NCBI RefSeq assembly: GCF_016801865.2
Contig: NC_068938.1
Location: 30,170,181-30,234,180, forward strand
Length of the DNA stretch: 64,000 bases
Direction: 5' to 3'
Origin: Culex pipiens pallens
Lineage: Eukaryota; Arthropoda; Insecta; Diptera; Culicidae
A program made the translations under genes and the position numbers. Below the pieces are notes generated by a model. It ran no database searches. It saw only the letters and a list, made by a program, of their open reading frames with translations, and had not been told where the DNA came from. This document shows, piece after piece, positions 24,590-36,384 of the stretch (its first letter is position 1; each line of letters begins with the position of its first letter).

Positions 24590-25871
24590 TCTCAGTTGGA
24601 GAGACTTTGAGCGTGCGAATGAATTTCCACTCTCACAAGCTGCAATCGCTCTCTTTTCCAGAATTTTCACGTGCTCGGCACGTTGTGGACGACGTTTTGC
24701 GATGTTTTTTTTCCGTTTTCTCTCCGTGCATCCATTCTGCGTTCTGGAGAAGGGGTTCATTCCGGAGCGCGGTTCTCCCTCGAATAAAACAATCAGGTTG
24801 TGGACGCGTCGCGTCACGTCGCCCAAATCAGTTTATGCTCGGCAGCGATCGCAGCTGGATGCGTTTTTGGGATTGGGGTTTTTTCTCTCTCCGTGCGTGT
24901 CGTCGCGTGAATGTTTTTCTCCGTGCGTGATTGAGAGCTCGCGAAAATCGTGGAAGATTTTTTTTCCTCTCTGTTCGTAATCGAATTATGCCGAGGGGGT
25001 TGTGATGCGATTGTGGTTTGGGAATAAAGGTGCGCTCTGTGAGTTTAAAGTTTTTGTTCGAAAAAGGGGACGGCGAGCAAAAGTGATTATTATTTTCGAT
25101 TATACTGAAGTTGGCAGTGAACCGCGCCAGGATTAAAAATCGAAAGGAAGAGAGATTAATGCATGCTGTGAGGTTGATCCGGCAAAAAAGAGGGAAGAAT
25201 TGCTAGCAATAAATCAGGATCAGCGGAGGCAAATCAACGGAACGGCTGGAGGACGACGACTTGAGTTTGAAGTGATTATTGGATTAACGGTGATTTGTTT
25301 TGGTTTCAACGAATAATGTAGTTTTGAAATGTTTGAAAATTGTCCAAACAAAAAAGGTTAATAAAAACACCTCAAAAAGGAGAAGACAACAAAACAACAA
25401 AGTTAAAAGAAACAAAATTCAAAAAAAAAATCGTTAAAGGAAGCAAAGTGTTCTAACGGAAAGGAAGTTGCACCAAAATTAAGACGCAAAAAAAAGGAAA
25501 ATAAAAAGTAGCAGCTGCTGCGATGTAATTCGATAATTGCTGATCGGATTAAAGGGGAACCCCCTCTCTGGTGAATGAGTAAGGGAGTGAGAAGAAAATA
25601 TCAAAACGATAAGGATAAAGGAAAGCATGAATGAGTGAAAGGCAGTGATGATCGCCACCGCCGCAAGGGGAAAGTGATTGAATATGAAATGTTACACCAG
25701 CACTGCTGAAAAGGAAGCCGCAGCAACATAATACCGGTGCTGGGCGATTTATGTGGGAGAATTTAGAACAAGTGATTTGTTTGGGTGGAATAGTGTAGGC
25801 GTGTATTGTTGTCATTATTGTGCGCCCCAGGAGCAGGGAGTTGGGGACCGCAGGCCGATTTATGTTTTACA
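24590..25871 (+). promoter_or_regulatory. Candidate promoter and long 5' leader exon
   Basis: CTCTCAGTTGG at 24590-24600 contains an arthropod initiator-like TCAGTT. The next ~1.27 kb differs sharply from its surroundings: GC-rich near the start, then purine-rich with many AAC/AAG/GAA words and no long coding frame, as in insect 5' untranslated leaders. It ends near TTTTACAAG/GTATTTATTG (about 25868-25880), a usable though imperfect splice donor. No downstream exon can be identified in this window. It could instead be unique non-transcribed DNA. Confidence 0.3.
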
Positions 25872-26416
25872 AGGTATTTATTGCGTTTTAGTGTCATGAC
25901 GGGATTTGTGTGTGTGGGAAGGTGATTTGTTTTGATGGGTAGGTGACAAGTATGACAAATGTAAGCAAGTAAGGAGCTTAGTCTTTGTTGTTAAAATCTT
26001 TGAGCGTGTAATATTTTTATTTTTGGTGTAGCTGGTTGTTTTTTCTCAATCATCATCCTCTTTTTTAATTTCTAAGCAAAATGTAAAAATTGTCATTAAA
26101 AGTTTTTGGTTGCATTCTATTTCAAATCAAAAAAATATTTCAAAAACATGGTGAATCAGTTGTAAATTGATTTCAAATATATTTTTCAAAGTTTACACAT
26201 TTGTTAAAAAAGTGATTTTCTCTACTGGAATCTGATAAGCACCCAGTTTTAAACTCGTGATGACTTGAAAATTTCTACTCTTTTCCACTAAAATAACTTT
26301 AACATTTTGGAGATATGGAACATTTATGCAATCAGGGCCAGTATGCAACATATGCAATTTTAACAAATTGTTTTTTCCCCTTTAGGCTGGTTTCAATTTT
26401 TTTTAAATTTTTTTTA
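25872..26416. other. Intergenic or intronic, nothing recognised
   Basis: AT-rich; no coding or repeat boundary seen. Confidence 0.4.
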
Positions 26417-26435
26417 CCCCCCCCCCCCCCCCCCC
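26417..26435 (+). repeat. Poly-C tract of 19
   Basis: Uninterrupted run of C between A/T-rich sequences. Such runs are prone to length errors. Confidence 0.9.
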
Positions 26436-26439
26436 AAAG

Positions 26440-26600
26440 TTTGCCCGAAAAATCAGAGGGCAAAAAAATATTTTTTCACAAAACTTAAAATTTCAATGGA
26501 AATTAAACTACAATCAGCTGAAATCAATTTAAAATGCATTCCCCTGCGTTAAGAATAATTTTTAGCATGTTTGGGTAGATTTAAAAATCTTGTGAATTTT
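26440..26600 (+). repeat. Interspersed repeat, CAATCAGCTGAAATC family
   Basis: The block CAATCAGCTGAAATCAATTT, then GCGTTAAGAATAATTTTTA recurs near 30620-30780, more diverged near 33700-33830, and as a short piece near 42280. This is one dispersed, decayed element family. Confidence 0.6.
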
Positions 26601-26780
26601 TGATAAAAATCGCAAAATTTTTGTTTTCGTCAAATCTTACATTTTTTGAAAACTGTTGATTGCAAAACAACTGAACTACAAAGCAAAAAATCCGATGGTA
26701 AAATCGCATGCAAAAGCATGCACATCACCTTCGTCAAAATAAACACACTGCATGTACAATTTTTGCAAACACAAAAAAAT

Positions 26781-26853
26781 TGCAACCGGCTGGATTCAAA
26801 CCCAGCACCAACAATAAGGACTGGTACCTTAGCCCGCTCGGCCAACGGACCGA
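26781..26853 (-). mobile_element. tRNA-derived (Leu/Ser-type) SINE head
   Basis: On the minus strand: A box TTGGCCGAGCGG as in class II tRNAs, a CCAGT/GTTGG stem around a 7-nt loop, and a B box GGTTTGAATCC. The class II variable arm is missing, so it is probably a tRNA-derived retroposon rather than a functional gene. Confidence 0.55.
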
Positions 26854-27334
26854 TGAAAAATGGGTAGGATAAACGCATATATGAACATGACATTTCGGTC
26901 AAGTAGGTTTCCTATACTGATGGGCTACACAGAAAAAAAAATATGTAAATTTACACAGCACGTAATTACTGTTTCTTTTGTAAACTCACTCAATGTAATG
27001 TTGAAATATGAAGTAAAAAGTAAAAAGTCATGGAAATTACTCCAATGTAAATCTAAATCTAATGTAAATCATGAATCTAATGGAAAGGTTGAGCATGGAA
27101 ACACAAATCTGATGAATTTCTACCCGTCTCGGCAGCGGTAAGCAGCAGTAACGCTGAACATCCTACCCGTTGTCCGTTTGATTCCAGTCCAGCGTTATTC
27201 CACTTGGCCGTCGACGAGAAAGCGTTCCCTACCTGTGAAACAACTTTTTTTTTCATTTTAAAATAGAACATAGGCCACACCCTTTTCTTACTGCAATCCA
27301 AGTCGAGCTTCTCATTCCCATTGGTCAATCAGAA

Positions 27335-27455
27335 TTAGTGTGAATTTCCAAAAATAACGTAAATTTTCAAAACTAATGTAAATTTCCAATGAATCTAATG
27401 TAAATTTCCAATGAATCTAATGTAAATTTCCAATGAACCTAATGTAAATATACAT
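27335..27455 (+). repeat. ~22-bp tandem repeat AATGTAAATTTCCAATGAAT
   Basis: About four to five units with a period near 22 bp. The GTAAATTT core matches the terminal sequence of the enclosing element, so these may be subterminal repeats. Confidence 0.8.
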
Positions 27456-27504
27456 CATTTATCATGATACCTTTTGGCAGGGCTGCGGAGTCGGGTCATA
27501 TTTC

Positions 27505-27705
27505 AAACGACTCCGACTCCGACTCCGACTCCGGCTTTCTCAGATTAGCCGACTCCGACTCCTACTCCGGCTCCGGCTATCAACAAATGGTTGGCTCCGA
27601 CTCCGACTCCGACTCCGGCCTACCAACTCTAGCCGACTCCGACTCCGACTCCGACTCCAGCTTCCAACAAATGGTTGGCTCCGACTCCGACTCCGACTCC
27701 ACATA
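27505..27705 (+). repeat. (GACTCC)n subterminal array, left
   Basis: Clusters of GACTCC hexamers separated by short unique words. They produce an apparent Ser-Asp-rich frame that is not a gene. The mirror-image array is at 29448-29655. Confidence 0.9.
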
Positions 27706-29447
27706 TTTCAAGTGTTTCAAAAGATAGTTAATTATTTTTAAAACATTGATAAATAGGAATATTTAAATACTCGCTAAGCGTCATATTTTTCTCAAGAAAA
27801 ATAATTTCGAATCACAAAACGGAAAAATGTTTCTAGGTTACAAGTTTTAAACGTTATGGAAACAGAAATAAAAAAAAATCTTCAGTTTTAGAGGCATTTT
27901 GAGAAGGACAGTTTTGTAAGTAAATTTGGATTTATTTGCTTAACCTCAAATTTGCAAATAATGTATTCAAAGCTAATAAATCAAAATATCAAATTGTTAT
28001 TTTTGAATGAATAATTAAAAGAAACCTGGCCTTAACGATCTATTGAACATAAAAATTCAATTTGCTCACTTTCAGGCTGACATTTATAAGAAGCACAGTG
28101 ACTTGTTTTTTAAATGACAATTTTAAACGAAACATTTTTTTTGTATTTTTTTTAAGACGTACATGGACATCACGCCATGGTTGAAGGAGATTATTATTGC
28201 AAATCAATGTATCTAAACAATTTCTTCGTGGAAAGGACGCTTGAGAGGTCCTTTTCAAATATATGTGACATAAAAATTATTTTACCCTGGAAATTTTTAA
28301 TTTATTTTAATTTTAAAATTAAAGATACATTAAAAATGAGGCGCACGATACTTCGTGAATCTTCACCTAAAACGAAACATGATGAATGATCTTGCGCCTC
28401 CATCAAAATATATGAAAAAAGTTAAAATATAATAAAAAACAAATATCCACAAGTAAAATATTTTCTAGGTCACAAGTATTTCATTTTTTTTTAAGGTACA
28501 TTGATTTGCAATGATAATAACCTTCCGTCATATTGGCGTGGGACATACAGTATGAAAAAAATCTTACCGGTTGATAATATTTTGATTTAGTTTTTTTAAT
28601 AATATTCGAAAAATAAATTAAAATCCTATATTTTGTTCTGTACATTTTTTATTAGTTCATTTTTGTACTGAAATCTTGAGATTTGTTTAACGATAATTTG
28701 CAACGGTATCAAAATAGTTCACCTAAAATCAACATCAACATCAACATTCAATGATTATTTCAAAATTAGTTGCACCTCCTTTTGATAATTTTTGTTAGTT
28801 TCAATTATTTTAAATGCAACACTTTGATTTTCTTGTACTCAGTTATAAACAAAATGCGCATGTTGAGTTTCAAGTAATACAATGTTATTATCGTTGATTA
28901 TTTGTTACTGTCAGTGACTCTTTTTCGATTTCCAAAATCAGTGATTACTATTTTTAATCTTTTTATGTATCTCGTAATTTTTTTTCCTAAAAAATGATTA
29001 AACTTAAAACCTCCAAGTCATTCGCTATCGGGGTAAAAGATGACTGTGTGTGAACTTTCTTCAGAAAGAACTGGATAATATTTGGCCAAATTTGAATTGA
29101 AGGGGCATATAAATATAGGCAAAAGGAAGAAGTCAAGAATCAATTAGATATGTCTGACTACACAACCAATATTTTTTAAATTATGATACTACATACTTGG
29201 GTAAGAGGTTATCACTTAGTGATTATAGTGAAATAACAAAATAAGAGCTTTCCAATCACAATAAAAAGCTTCAAAACATAATGGCATCTGATAAATCTTT
29301 AAAAAAATGAAAAAAATGCTTTGCGTCGCCATGCACCATGCCATGCGAAGTAAAAAATAATTAAAAATGTAAGAAGTTTTGTAAATTATGCTGTTATATA
29401 GGAAATACTGAACAATAATAAAAAAATATTTTTGTTGAATTTAAGAT

Positions 29448-29655
29448 AACTCCGACTCCGACTCCGACTCCGGGTTATCAGAAATCTTCGGCTCCGACTC
29501 CGACTCCAACTCCAGCTCTTAAAATTTAGCCGACTCCGGCTCCGACTCCGACTCCAGCTGTTCGAGTTTTGACGACTCCGACTCCGACTCCGACTCCAGG
29601 TCCCCAAAAAGACCCGACTCCACCGACTCCGGCTCCGACTCCGACTCCGACTCCA
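29448..29655 (+). repeat. (GACTCC)n subterminal array, right
   Basis: Read on the plus strand the right array is again GACTCC, the same orientation as the left one. The two arrays are therefore direct repeats within an element whose outermost ends are inverted. On the minus strand it gives a false Arg-Ser-rich frame. Confidence 0.9.
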
Positions 29656-29719
29656 CAGCCCTGCCTTTTGGAACATAGTAAATAATGTAAATTTACAGGA
29701 ATATTTTTTTTTCTGTGTA

Positions 29720-30615
29720 CATATTTCAGGGTGGTAAAATCACATAAAATTGCATAAAATAATGCAATATTTATTTTACACCCAGGCCTTTTACACGCAG
29801 CTGGATTACTACTTTTTTAGCTGTGTAGGGTAAAATGCATTTTAAAACACTTTTTCCATGCAAATGTTCAAACTATGGCTTGTTATTTCAATATTCATGT
29901 TTTTTGCCCCCCCGCCCTCGATCCCGGCCAGATCCGAGGGACAAAAACTTTGAAAAATCAATCAATGGTAATGTTTTGAAAATACTGAAGACATCTATAT
30001 TGAAAATTTTAAAATCTTGGACTTGGAATTAAAAATAGCAAGATTATTTTTTTTTGTAAAGGGTGGGCAATTTATTGAAAGTTTAATTTCATAAAATTGA
30101 AAAAAAAAAAAAAGAATCAATATTTTCGTGAAGTATTTTTGAATAACTGCTATTATAAAAAATAAAATAAAACCTTGAAAATGTATGTATCTAGAATGTT
30201 ACACTATAACTAAAGTGTAATCTGACTTTCTATTGCAAATCTTGCATCAAAACATGATTTTTGAAATCAAGTTTGACAATAAGTTTGCCGGAGACACCAA
30301 ATCGATCAGATATTTTTTTTCTCAATAAGCTCGTTTGTATAAACTTATGATGCAAGATTGCTTATTATGACGTTGGGACACTGCATTGACAAAGATTCTT
30401 ACACATAAAAAAAACAAGATTTTAAATATCTTTTTAAAAAATTGAGAAATTCTGATGCCAGAGAGTCGATTGTACTAACATTTGTCTTCAAAAAAATTAA
30501 ACATCCTAAATTTCATGAACTCGCAGAATTAAAAAAAAACAGTATAGATCTTTTAAAATTGTTTATCAAAATTAGGCTTTTAGAAATATTTTTTGAAGTT
30601 TTTGTCAACCCTCTT
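29720..30615. other. Repeat-derived interval, no gene
   Basis: AT-rich. CACACAGCT-like and GGTAAAATCACATAAAATTG words at 29720-29830 look like an old MITE. The rest has no recognisable feature. Confidence 0.35.
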
Positions 30616-30619
30616 CCCT

Positions 30620-30780
30620 TTAATATCGGCAATCAAAATCGGGGGGCAAAAGAAATATTTTTCAAAAACTTTCTACGTAAATTTAAGTGCAATCAGCTGA
30701 AATCTATTTAAAATGCATTCCGTGCGTTAAGAATAATTTTTAAGCATGATAGGGTTTGTTCAAAATTCTTTTGAAGTTTG
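30620..30780 (+). repeat. Second copy of the CAATCAGCTGAAATC repeat
   Basis: Shares CAATCAGCTGAAATC, ATTTAAAATGCATTCC and GTGCGTTAAGAATAATTTTT with 26440-26600. Confidence 0.65.
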
Positions 30781-30919
30781 GGGAATTGTCGTTTAATGAC
30801 AAGTTCCGCAATAGGCTTTTTTCCATAATTCATTTCCAAACAATTTGTTTCATCAAAATGTTGAAATTGTGGCTAGGCTATTTCTAAAAAGTTTAGTTTA
30901 TTTCTATAATAATCATCAA

Positions 30920-31250
30920 ATTCCACCCCGCTTCTAAACGGGCTTCGATCTGAAAATTCACCAAAAATCCATTTTGCACCTAATTTTTGATCTTTAAAAA
31001 ACATTGGTAAGAAGAACTATTAAAATTTTACATAATTTTAGGGTTGAAAGTTTGACTTGTTTTATGCAACTTTGCCAATGTTTTTGAAAGTGTCATATTT
31101 TTCTGAGGTCAACCTTGGCTTTGTGTTTCACTAACATTTCCTATATTTTTTGTAAAAATAAGTAAACAGCAATTTTTGTTATGTCCCAGACTATGCCTCT
31201 GGGCATTTTTTAACAATTTAAATGACAATGGTATCGTTCTATAGTTAAAA
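30920..31250 (+). repeat. Copy of the CTTCTAGACGAGCTTCGATC repeat family
   Basis: CCGCTTCTAAACGGGCTTCG, then CACCAAAAATCCATTTT matches 12160-12300 and 32912-33150. The 3' limit is approximate. Confidence 0.55.
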
Positions 31251-32910
31251 ATGTGAAAATTATGCAAAAAATTTAAAAAAGTTACTGTAGAAACATGATA
31301 AAACTTAAAAGACAATAAGTAATGATAGGAGATGGTAGAAAAAGTCAAATACTACCTGAAACAAATTTAAACTAAACAAGATAAATGCAAGATAAAAAAA
31401 AACTTTAAATGAAATAAGAAAAAAACATAAAACAAGCAAAAATAAGTTTTTCGTAGAACAAAAAATGCTCAAAATGGTCTGCTGAACACGGGAAAAATAA
31501 AAATTCTCTTTTATGACTAAAAGACATTGTTTGGAAAAACTAATCATACAAATTGGTTTCTTTTGACTTTAACTAGATTCATCAAAATTAAAAAAAAAAA
31601 AAAAGAAAAGTCAATCTGCAAAATCACAGATAATTCCTCCAAACTGACTCAATTCAACCCAACCCATTCAACTCAAATCTCTCTTCAAATGAGAGGAGCT
31701 CAATATCTGGGACGGAAACAAAAGCTCAACCCATCCCTATCAGCGCCGGCACGTGTTCCGATAATCTGTTCGTCGATTCCATCCTCCTGAAAGTTGATCC
31801 CCCTCTCCAGCGTTGAGCTCAGCTTTGTGTCGCCAGCTGGACTGTCTGCTATTTAGCATTTTTAATTCCGCAGCCCCTTTCGGCGCGTGGTGCCATCATC
31901 ACCCGGTCTCATGGCCAACTCCGGACGACACGGACTTTTCCAATTTCGGAACCGGTTTTTGGTTCACAGCAAACACAAAAAAAAAGCAAAAACCATTTGA
32001 ATGATTTCAATTTTCCCGAGCGTTACATTTGATCCTTCGCCGAAATGCGTCCGCTTTTCATGCTCAAAATGGCGGAAGATGGGAACGTGATTAAAAATTT
32101 GGGGAATTTTCGGCCCTGGGTTATCGCCGCACTATCATGTCCCGAGTCTCTTCGGGCGCCAGTTGGCGTGAATTGATGTTGGATTTTGGGGGAAATTTTT
32201 CGAAATGAGATTCCGGTTGATTCAACAAACTGCTGGAATCATTCGGTGGAATCCCCGTCAAGCAAGAGTTTCATTTTAATTAAACCGATGGAAATGTTCA
32301 AAACAAAAAAATTTCAACAACTCCCGCTGAAAAACATGACACGTTGAATGAAATGTTCCACGTGACTGGCAGCGAACACAAGTAAAAAAACACGACTCAT
32401 CACCGGCAGCAGCTGAAAATTCAAACTATTTTCTCCCACGCGGTGAAGTGGCCGACCCCTCCGCGAGTAATTATGCTCACCTGGGTAGAAATAGGGGAGG
32501 GGGTGTAAGTTCCTGTCCAGGTTGCAAATTACACCCATCCCCTATCCCCCTCTTTAAAACAAGGAAAAGGATGTGCTCAAAGGGTGGAAAAGTGTTGAAA
32601 ACAAGTTGAGGATGGGTGGGAGTGTGTGTTGAGTTTCAGGTGCACTTGAAGTGCAATTGTGTGCAGGGGCAGTGCAATGTTTTTACAGTATTCCATGCAG
32701 AAAATGTGGCTCCTAATTGCTCGTAAGGGGAATGCAGTAGCAACATTGTTGAACTGTGAAGGACACTTTGAGTTGGAAAACTCTTGGAATAAAATTTAAC
32801 TCATATGATTAGGTACTTTGAACTATATTTGAATGATTTCTTATCCTGTACACATTACCACTATTAACTTTTTATCAAATTATTTTTAAAAGGTTTACAA
32901 ATTTTCCGCA
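31251..32910. other. Mostly unique sequence, no supported gene
   Basis: 31.25-31.6 kb is AT-rich. 31.64-32.6 kb is GC-richer and apparently single copy, with short open frames on both strands but no recognisable domain or splice pattern that I can defend. Confidence 0.4.
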
Positions 32911-32911
32911 A

Positions 32912-33150
32912 AACTTGCCTCTAGGCGGGATTTGATCTAAATATTCACCGAAAATACATTTTTCAACCGATTTTGATTCCTCATAGAGCAATAGAAAGCA
33001 AAACTCTTAAAATTTTAGAAAATTAGCTTAAAATGTTTATGTGATTTTTTCAATGTTTGATAATAATAAAAAAAAATCATAGTTTTTTTTAACTTTTTTT
33101 CCTATATTTTTAGTTAAAATAAGTATGTGGTACCTACGCATTTTTTACAA
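32912..33150 (+). repeat. Third copy of the CTTCTAGACGAGCTTCGATC repeat family
   Basis: TGCCTCTAGGCGGGATTTGA, then CACCGAAAATACATTTTT matches the 30.9-kb copy. It ends at or near the hAT-like insertion at 33158. Confidence 0.5.
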
Positions 33151-33587
33151 TTTCAATCAGGGGTGACCAAAGTATGGCTCGCGGGCCAAACGTGGCCCGC
33201 GAGGTGATTTTTTGTGGCCCGCGGACCCATTTTGAATGATCATGTAAAATGGCCCGTTGACCACTTGTAATGTTATTTTATACTTTTTCAAAATTAAAGT
33301 TTATTTCAAACTTTGCGTGCATCTTTTTTTCATTTTTTGAAAATAAAAATCTTATGTATTATTAATATTTAGACACAAATATTTTGTTCAAAAATCTTAA
33401 CATTAAAAATAACTTCACACGTTTCGATGTGAGTGAATCTAGTAAATATCGTCAAAACTTTCATCAAACATTTTTGTACATATTTATAAAATTTCAAATT
33501 TGAAATCTTCAATAATTGCAAAAATATAAGTATTCTATATTAATTTTAAAGTCATAACGGTCCTTTTGTGAATTGACCCTCAAACTT

Positions 33588-33676
33588 ACTTTGCCCTTAG
33601 GAACCTTCCCTCGGGATTCGAACTCATGACAGTGGGATAAGGAATCTGATTGACTACCATCTGATTCAGGCAGGCA
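33588..33676 (-). mobile_element. tRNA-derived SINE head, minus strand
   Basis: On the minus strand: GCCTGCCTGAATCAGATGG start, an A-box-like TGGTAGTC and a B box AGTTCGAATCCC, followed by GGGAAGG. It shares its layout and TTCGAATCCCG, then GG(T/A)(G/A)G words with the head at 47362-47434, so both belong to one SINE family. Confidence 0.6.
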
Positions 33677-34063
33677 AAATGTTGATTATTAATAATTTGC
33701 TCGAAAAATCACGGGCAAAATTTTTTCTAAACATCAATGGAAATTCAAGTGAAATCAGCTTAAATCGATTAAAAATAAATTCCACTGCGATCAGAATCGT
33801 TTTGGTGAATTTTCCAGGAATACATTTTTTTCGCTTAAATGTTTTTTGGTCAAATCTTACGGGTGCTCAAAACTTTTCTAAATTTTGTTTTAATTGAAGT
33901 GTTGAAATTCTGGCTCTCAACAATTTTTCATCAGTCACGCTTAATTTAAAGATAAAATTACGCCGTTATATATATTGATCAGATAACATGTCACCATTTT
34001 CGAGAATTTTTTTAATAAAAACGCAAGTAAATTCAGCTAAATACTTATTTTTGTAAATACCTA

Positions 34064-35183
34064 CACAGGAAATTCTGATGTTCGTTTTCAGTTAAAATTT
34101 ACTGAAAACTGCATTACTGAAATTTTCAGTTAATTTTTGTACCGTAAAACGGGGTGACTTTGATAGCCGGGGTGACTTTGATAGGTTTGCGATTTTTCCG
34201 CAAAATGAAGAGTACAATTAAATTACGTAAGGAATGGTTTAGAAACATACTGACCGTGGTAGAGAAGTGTTCAAAGTACCCCAAGAAGAACTTTTCATAA
34301 AATTTTGACAAGCTTGAAAAGTTAGTTAACTATAGTTAAGAAAATGTTGATGAAAGTCATTATTTTAAACTTCTCAAAGTGTCATGATTTTCTCAATGAA
34401 CATATTTTTTAATCGGAAAACAGAATGCATTTTCGGATTCTTTGGACAATTTTCCACTAGGAGAAGGTTAAAAAAGTTTGTAAATAATAAATAATATGTG
34501 TTTTTGAAACACAATTAAAAAAAATCTCCAAATTTATAGGCAATTTCAGTTGAACAAATTTCACGTAAAATGTGAAAACTTGTGATTCTTGCCTTGAATT
34601 CAGTATAAAATGCAATATAAATCGATAATTTTATAAACAAAACTAGTTTTAACAAATTTCAGGCAAAATTCCGACTTTTTAAAAATTTTACCTAAAATTT
34701 ATATGTATTTTGCTAAAAAGCTTATACACTTAGTTAACTAAATATAAACATTGATTGTTTTTCTTAAAAACTATATCAGCTACTTTAGTGATGGTACATT
34801 TAGCGTACAAATAATGTTTGAACATCTTAAATATGATTTTAACAAGAAAAACTATGACTATCAAAGTCACCCCGGAATTAAAACTAAGAATTTTTAACGT
34901 AACTATTTTTCTAAACATTATTGAAACAATTTTTTTTCCGAAATAGTGCATGGACTTTGTGTGGCCTACCCCAGTACATGTTTTAAAAATAATAATCTTG
35001 AGAAAAACCTTACTTGTTGGGAAATATTCTAAAAACAAATTGAAATCCTATCAAAGTCACCCCGGTTTACGGTATGAAGCTGTAAAAGTTTACTGAAATT
35101 TCAGCAAGTTTTCATTTACTGAAAATTTCAGTAGTGCAGATTTCAGTAAATTTAACTGAATTCAGTAATGAGAAATATGTGTG
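34064..35183. mobile_element. ~190-bp CAGTAAA-rich MITE split by a second MITE
   Basis: TA flanks a CACA-starting end at 34064 and a TGTG-ending end at 35183 (TA at 34062-34063 and 35184-35185). Both remaining pieces are full of TTTACTGAAA and TTTCAGTAA words. The piece between 34142 and 35072 is a separate insertion. Confidence 0.65.
34142..35072. mobile_element. 931-bp MITE with GGGGTGACTTTGATAG ends
   Basis: Left end CCGTAAAACGGGGTGACTTT, right end (inverted) CCGTAAACCGGGGTGACTTT, one mismatch, flanked by TA (34140-34141 and 35073-35074). The core word GGGGTGACTTTGATAG is repeated just inside the left end and near 34856 in reverse. No credible coding frame. Confidence 0.85.
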
Positions 35184-35407
35184 TACCTAAACAATAAAAT
35201 CAACAATACCGATAAAAACTGCCATTTTGTGTTTTCTATTATTTTTAATTAACGAAAATGTTTAAAAAATAACAGACATTTAAAAAAAAGTTACTTATAG
35301 ATGGATTTTCTAGTCTATACATTAAAATAACCTAATTATTATTTATAAATAACCTATTTTGTGTATTTAAAATTTGGCCCGGCCCCCAACAACTTTGAGC
35401 ACCCCTG

Positions 35408-35801
35408 ATTTAAATGATAACGTACAGAATATACAACAAAAAAAAAAAAATGATTCTGTACAATAATGAAAACACTAAAAAAATAAAATGTTATGCTGAA
35501 CCAGCCTAAACTATACATATATAAATGAGAATTAATACACTGAAAAAATAAATAAGAATAACATAAAACAAGAGATGTAATGTGTAACTTCTAGAACACG
35601 GAATTTTTTTTTTGAGATAGAGGGTGCCATCGGCAAAATTTTAAGCTTTGATTAAAACTTTAAAAAATAGTTCACGCAAAAATAAACAAATATTTAATTT
35701 TACCCAACCAACTTCGAAAGACTAAGAAAAACTTATCTAACTTTTCTCAAAAAATAAACTTCTAGATGCTGTATCTTAGCACCAAACAGATTTGTTTATT
35801 C
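35408..35801. other. AT-rich interval, nothing recognised
   Basis: No gene; separates two hAT-like elements. Confidence 0.45.
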
Positions 35802-36376
35802 TAGAGGTGGGCAAAAAAGAGCGAGCCGCTCAAAGAGCCAGTCTACAAAAAAGAACGAACGAACCATGGCTCGCAAAAAAAAGAGCCGCGGTTCTTTTTG
35901 AAACTCCGGTCTTTTGAATGAACCGTTCCAAGTGGAATGATGTTTAAACTTTTGTCTATTTTGAAGATGATAAATATCATTGGTTGAATTTCCAACAAAT
36001 TGTAGCAAGAAATTTGTTTTTGAGGATTGAAAATGTAATTTAATTTATACATTTTCTTATAGTAACATTTGTTTCATTTTAGCAGATATAAACGCAATTT
36101 TCTAAAATTAATAGCAATTTTCTTCAAAACTCTAGATTTAAGTTTGTGCTCTTTCCCCATGATTTTAAAGTGAATTTTCCCGTTTTTAGTTTTTTTTTAA
36201 AATAATGTCTAATAAAGTCTAATAAAAAAAACATCAAAAATCACACCATTCTTTAAAACAGCCTTTTCAACAAAATTTATGAAAGCGAGCGAAAGAGCCG
36301 TTCAAAAGAGTGGCTCATTTTAAGGAGCGAGCGAAAATGAGCGGCTCCTAAAATAGAGCGATTTTGCCCACCTCTA
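35802..36376. mobile_element. 575-bp hAT-like MITE, perfect 8-bp duplication
   Basis: Ends TAGAGGTGGGCAAAA and TTTTGCCCACCTCTA are perfect inverted repeats. The flanking 8-mer GTTTATTC is identical on both sides (35794-35801 and 36377-36384). Subterminal GAGCG/GAGCC words are repeated on both flanks and could be transposase-binding motifs. The interior is AT-rich without a gene. Confidence 0.92.
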
Positions 36377-36384
36377 GTTTATTC

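Larger units (their letters stand above)
27478..29663. mobile_element. 2.19-kb hAT-like element with 8-bp duplication
   Basis: Ends CAGGGCTGCGGAGTCGG and (inverted) CAGGGCTGTGGAGTCGG differ by one base. Both sides carry the same 8-bp word CCTTTTGG (27470-27477 and 29664-29671). CAGGG ends and 8-bp duplications are typical of hAT transposons. (GACTCC)n arrays fill the subterminal zones. The interior has no transposase. A decayed relative is at 46927-47157. Confidence 0.88.
26928..29717. mobile_element. TA-flanked element hosting a hAT-like insertion
   Basis: Perfect 17-bp ends CACAGAAAAAAAAATAT occur in inverted orientation at 26928 and 29717, flanked by TA (26926-26927 and 29718-29719). Just inside both ends is GTAAATTTAC. 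The host element accounts for about 600 bp; the rest is the hAT-like element at 27478-29663. Confidence 0.8.
33158..35407. mobile_element. 2.25-kb hAT-like element with three nested insertions
   Basis: Left end CAGGGGTGACCAAAGT, right end (inverted) CAGGGGTGCTCAAAGT. The flanking 8-mers are ATTTCAAT (33150-33157) and ATTTAAAT (35408-35415), a 7/8 target duplication. Both subterminal regions carry GGCCCGCGG or GGCCCGGCC-type words. Inside are a SINE head (33588-33676) and a MITE within a MITE (34064-35183). No transposase frame. Confidence 0.82.

Noticed and set aside
27464..27727. Ser-Asp repeat frame, and the Arg-Ser frame at 29386-29676
   Set aside because: Products of the (GACTCC)n arrays at the ends of a hAT-like element.
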